Source: Capitulum mitella
Taxonomy: Eukaryota; Arthropoda; Thecostraca; Pollicipedomorpha; Pollicipedidae
Direction: 5' to 3'
Assembly: GCA_030062745.1 (NCBI GenBank)
Contig: CP099843.1
Span: forward strand, 248,001-312,000
Length of the DNA: 64,000 nt
The notes under the pieces are model-generated. The model was not told where the DNA came from, did no database searches, and was given only the letters and a program-made list of their open reading frames with translations. A program made the position numbers and the translations under genes. Below are positions 62,181 through 64,000 of the stretch, piece after piece (the stretch's first letter is position 1; each line of letters opens with the position of its first letter).

Positions 62181-62380
62181 CCCGCAGACAATGAAACGTG
62201 ACGTAATGTCTCAGTCGTTATTGTGGGAAGCGAGTCTACGAAACCTATAATTTCACGGCCACCGACCATGGCGCCCCTATCGCAAGCGGCAAGGCATTAC
62301 GGTGAGCTCACGCCTGCTCGACCATTACTGACTTTCCCGCTGCTAAGTGGTTTTTAAATTAAAAAAATTTATAAAAGGCC

Positions 62381-62462
62381 TGATATATAAACATATATAT
62401 ATATATATAATATAATATATAATATAATATAAAAAATAAAATATATGTATTTATATATAACA
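62381..62462. repeat. AT-rich microsatellite
   Basis: Interrupted (TA)n with ATAATATAAT segments. Confidence 0.85.
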
Positions 62463-64000
62463 TAATAAACCTGATTAACCTACATGGGTCCGAAAAAGCG
62501 ATCTTCTGTCTAAATGTATTTTGACAGCGAGCCTTCACAACAACAGCTTAAATAATAATAAATAAAGACAGCGAAAATAGCTTAATAACCACCGAAGACC
62601 CTTCCCACAACAATCCGTGTTTGTTTTTGTTTTTGTTTTTTTTTGACGATGCTTACCGTGCGGCGGGCGGCGTGCAATGACGCATTAGCTACATCAAATG
62701 TAGTACAGGAGTGAAGAATTTCTTGAACAATAATGAACTGACGTGAAAATGAGAATTGCCTGACAGTCGTCTTACCAGATTTGGGACACCGGTTTGAATT
62801 TGGACGCCTGTAAATCGACTCATGAGTTCATCTACACAGAACACCCTCTGTAAATCATATCGCAGCGTCATGCACACCGAAAGAAATGACCTCGTGTGTA
62901 AATCGACTCAGATTTATCGTGATTTATACAGAGGCGCCACTCTGTGTATCGAGTCCCCAACGTGTGGTGACGACGTGGGCTTGGGGGCGCACAGACTGCA
63001 TGATCATAGCGGGTGATTATGTCCCAACGTGCTTATGATTTAATCTCGTCATCGTATGTGTGATCGAATCTATGTAGTTTTCGACTGTTATATGACACAC
63101 AACCATATTTCCAGACCTTTGCAATATGGGAGGCTGTCCCAAATTTTTGCAGAGCCGCACGTAAAGTTTCCCCAGGAAAACACACAAGCATAGGCTGTGG
63201 AATTGTCGCGCTTATTTCAAGAGTGCGCAAAATCACAACCCGTAGTGATAACTGGAGCCGTAAAGACACATGGGCATATTTTTCCGTTAGCAACTATGCC
63301 ATCCCATTTTTTCGTGTGTCTGTTAGACGCGCGGATCCTGTTGTTAGTTCGTGATTTTGCAGATGGCGATGAGCAGGTACGTGGCCAGGATTTTCCTCAG
63401 GGAGGGGACCAAATGTTAAAGTTCGTCATAAGCCACTGGCATATGACGAAGTTTATAGGAAAAAAACCGCAATTTTGCGCGACTGATCTCATACTTAACC
63501 CACAGGAATACAAATAATGTTTGTTTTGCAACATTTATGTATACGATCGCTATTCCGTATTCCTGCGAAATCGCTATATATCTAGTGTAGACTGCTTGGA
63601 TCAGGGAAGGGGTCATGTCCCCATGGCCCCCCCCCCTTGGCTACGTTCCTGACGGTGAGATGCGTTTGTGTTTGCTGGTGTCCGTTAGGTTAGGTTGGGG
63701 CTAAGTTCAGTTAGGTGTGTCAGTAAACTAACTGTCAGTTTAGTAAAAACAGTTTGAAATTGGCCATATTTGTTTTCAAAAATCGGCCTACCGATGTAGA
63801 GCTGACCATCTGGCGGGCCCACCGCCGACTCACCGTACGACATATGGACACTCGAAGTGGAATGGAGGGAAGCAATACACGAATCTTTATGTTTTTTCCA
63901 GCACATCTTTAAAGAAAAGAGGAAAACCTGCAAATGCTTGGCTTTGCAAGCCTTCAAATGAATGCCTAGCGTGTTGTTTAAAGCCTTACAAACTGAACGT
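62463..64000. other. Sequence without recognised genes at right edge
   Basis: No gene or element was identified. Contents are a (T4G)n-like run near 62,620-62,645, a tandem-like pair around GTGTAAATCGACT/CTGTAAATC (62,810-62,920), a poly-C run at 63,627-63,637 and two copies of GTTAGGTTAGGTT near 63,687, too few to suggest telomeric origin. Confidence 0.4.

Noticed and set aside
63680-63720. TTAGG telomeric repeat tract
   Set aside because: Only two tandem GTTAGG-like copies are present, too few to be telomeric or an interstitial telomere.

Overview
This window is eukaryotic, from an invertebrate animal, most likely an arthropod (the phylum is only an inference from overall protein similarity; the sequence does not fix it). 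Genes are split into short exons of 97-353 bp with GT-AG junctions. Introns are packed with minisatellites and dinucleotide tracts, and the rest is mostly decayed transposon sequence. There is no operon, CRISPR array or other prokaryotic feature.

Two protein-coding genes can be reconstructed exon by exon. Both lie on the minus strand, head to tail. The upstream one (53,448-58,147) is an HMGXB4 orthologue: seven exons covering a basic N-terminal part, an acidic/alanine-rich middle, one HMG box and the diagnostic C-terminal domain ending in MPGL and a stop codon. Its first exon was not found. The downstream one (919-28,238) is an ABCC1/MRP1-type ABC transporter: ten exons in unbroken reading phase that encode most of the five-helix TMD0, the L0 linker and about half of TMD1. 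The start exon was not found. The rest of TMD1, NBD1, TMD2 and NBD2 lie beyond the left edge of the window.

Layout: 1-8,156 holds nine compact ABCC1 exons with minisatellite-filled introns. 8,157-22,251 is one 14-kb intron ending in a 1.3-kb minisatellite that abuts an exon. 22,252-28,238 holds two TMD0 exons and a 5.7-kb intron with a 270-bp GA tract. 28,239-53,447 is a 25-kb intergenic transposon graveyard: a non-autonomous element flanked by TTAA, Ty3/gypsy-like gag and pol relics, a tRNA-derived SINE, an unclassified interspersed family, a GC-rich higher-order repeat and a 46-bp minisatellite. 53,448-58,147 is HMGXB4. 58,148-64,000 is its upstream intron or flank, CpG-depleted up to about 61,320.

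The most unusual signal is how tandem repeats relate to exon edges. The 37/17-bp minisatellite next to the second recovered ABCC1 exon is made from that exon's last codons plus its 5' splice site, so about 43 perfect GTAAGT motifs lie in series in the sense orientation. An independent array next to an HMGXB4 exon carries a duplicated 3' splice site and exon start. A second striking signal is CpG content that changes abruptly: 1.6-2.8-kb blocks almost without CpG sit beside CpG-rich sequence, and paired copies of the same repeat show CpG loss in one copy only.
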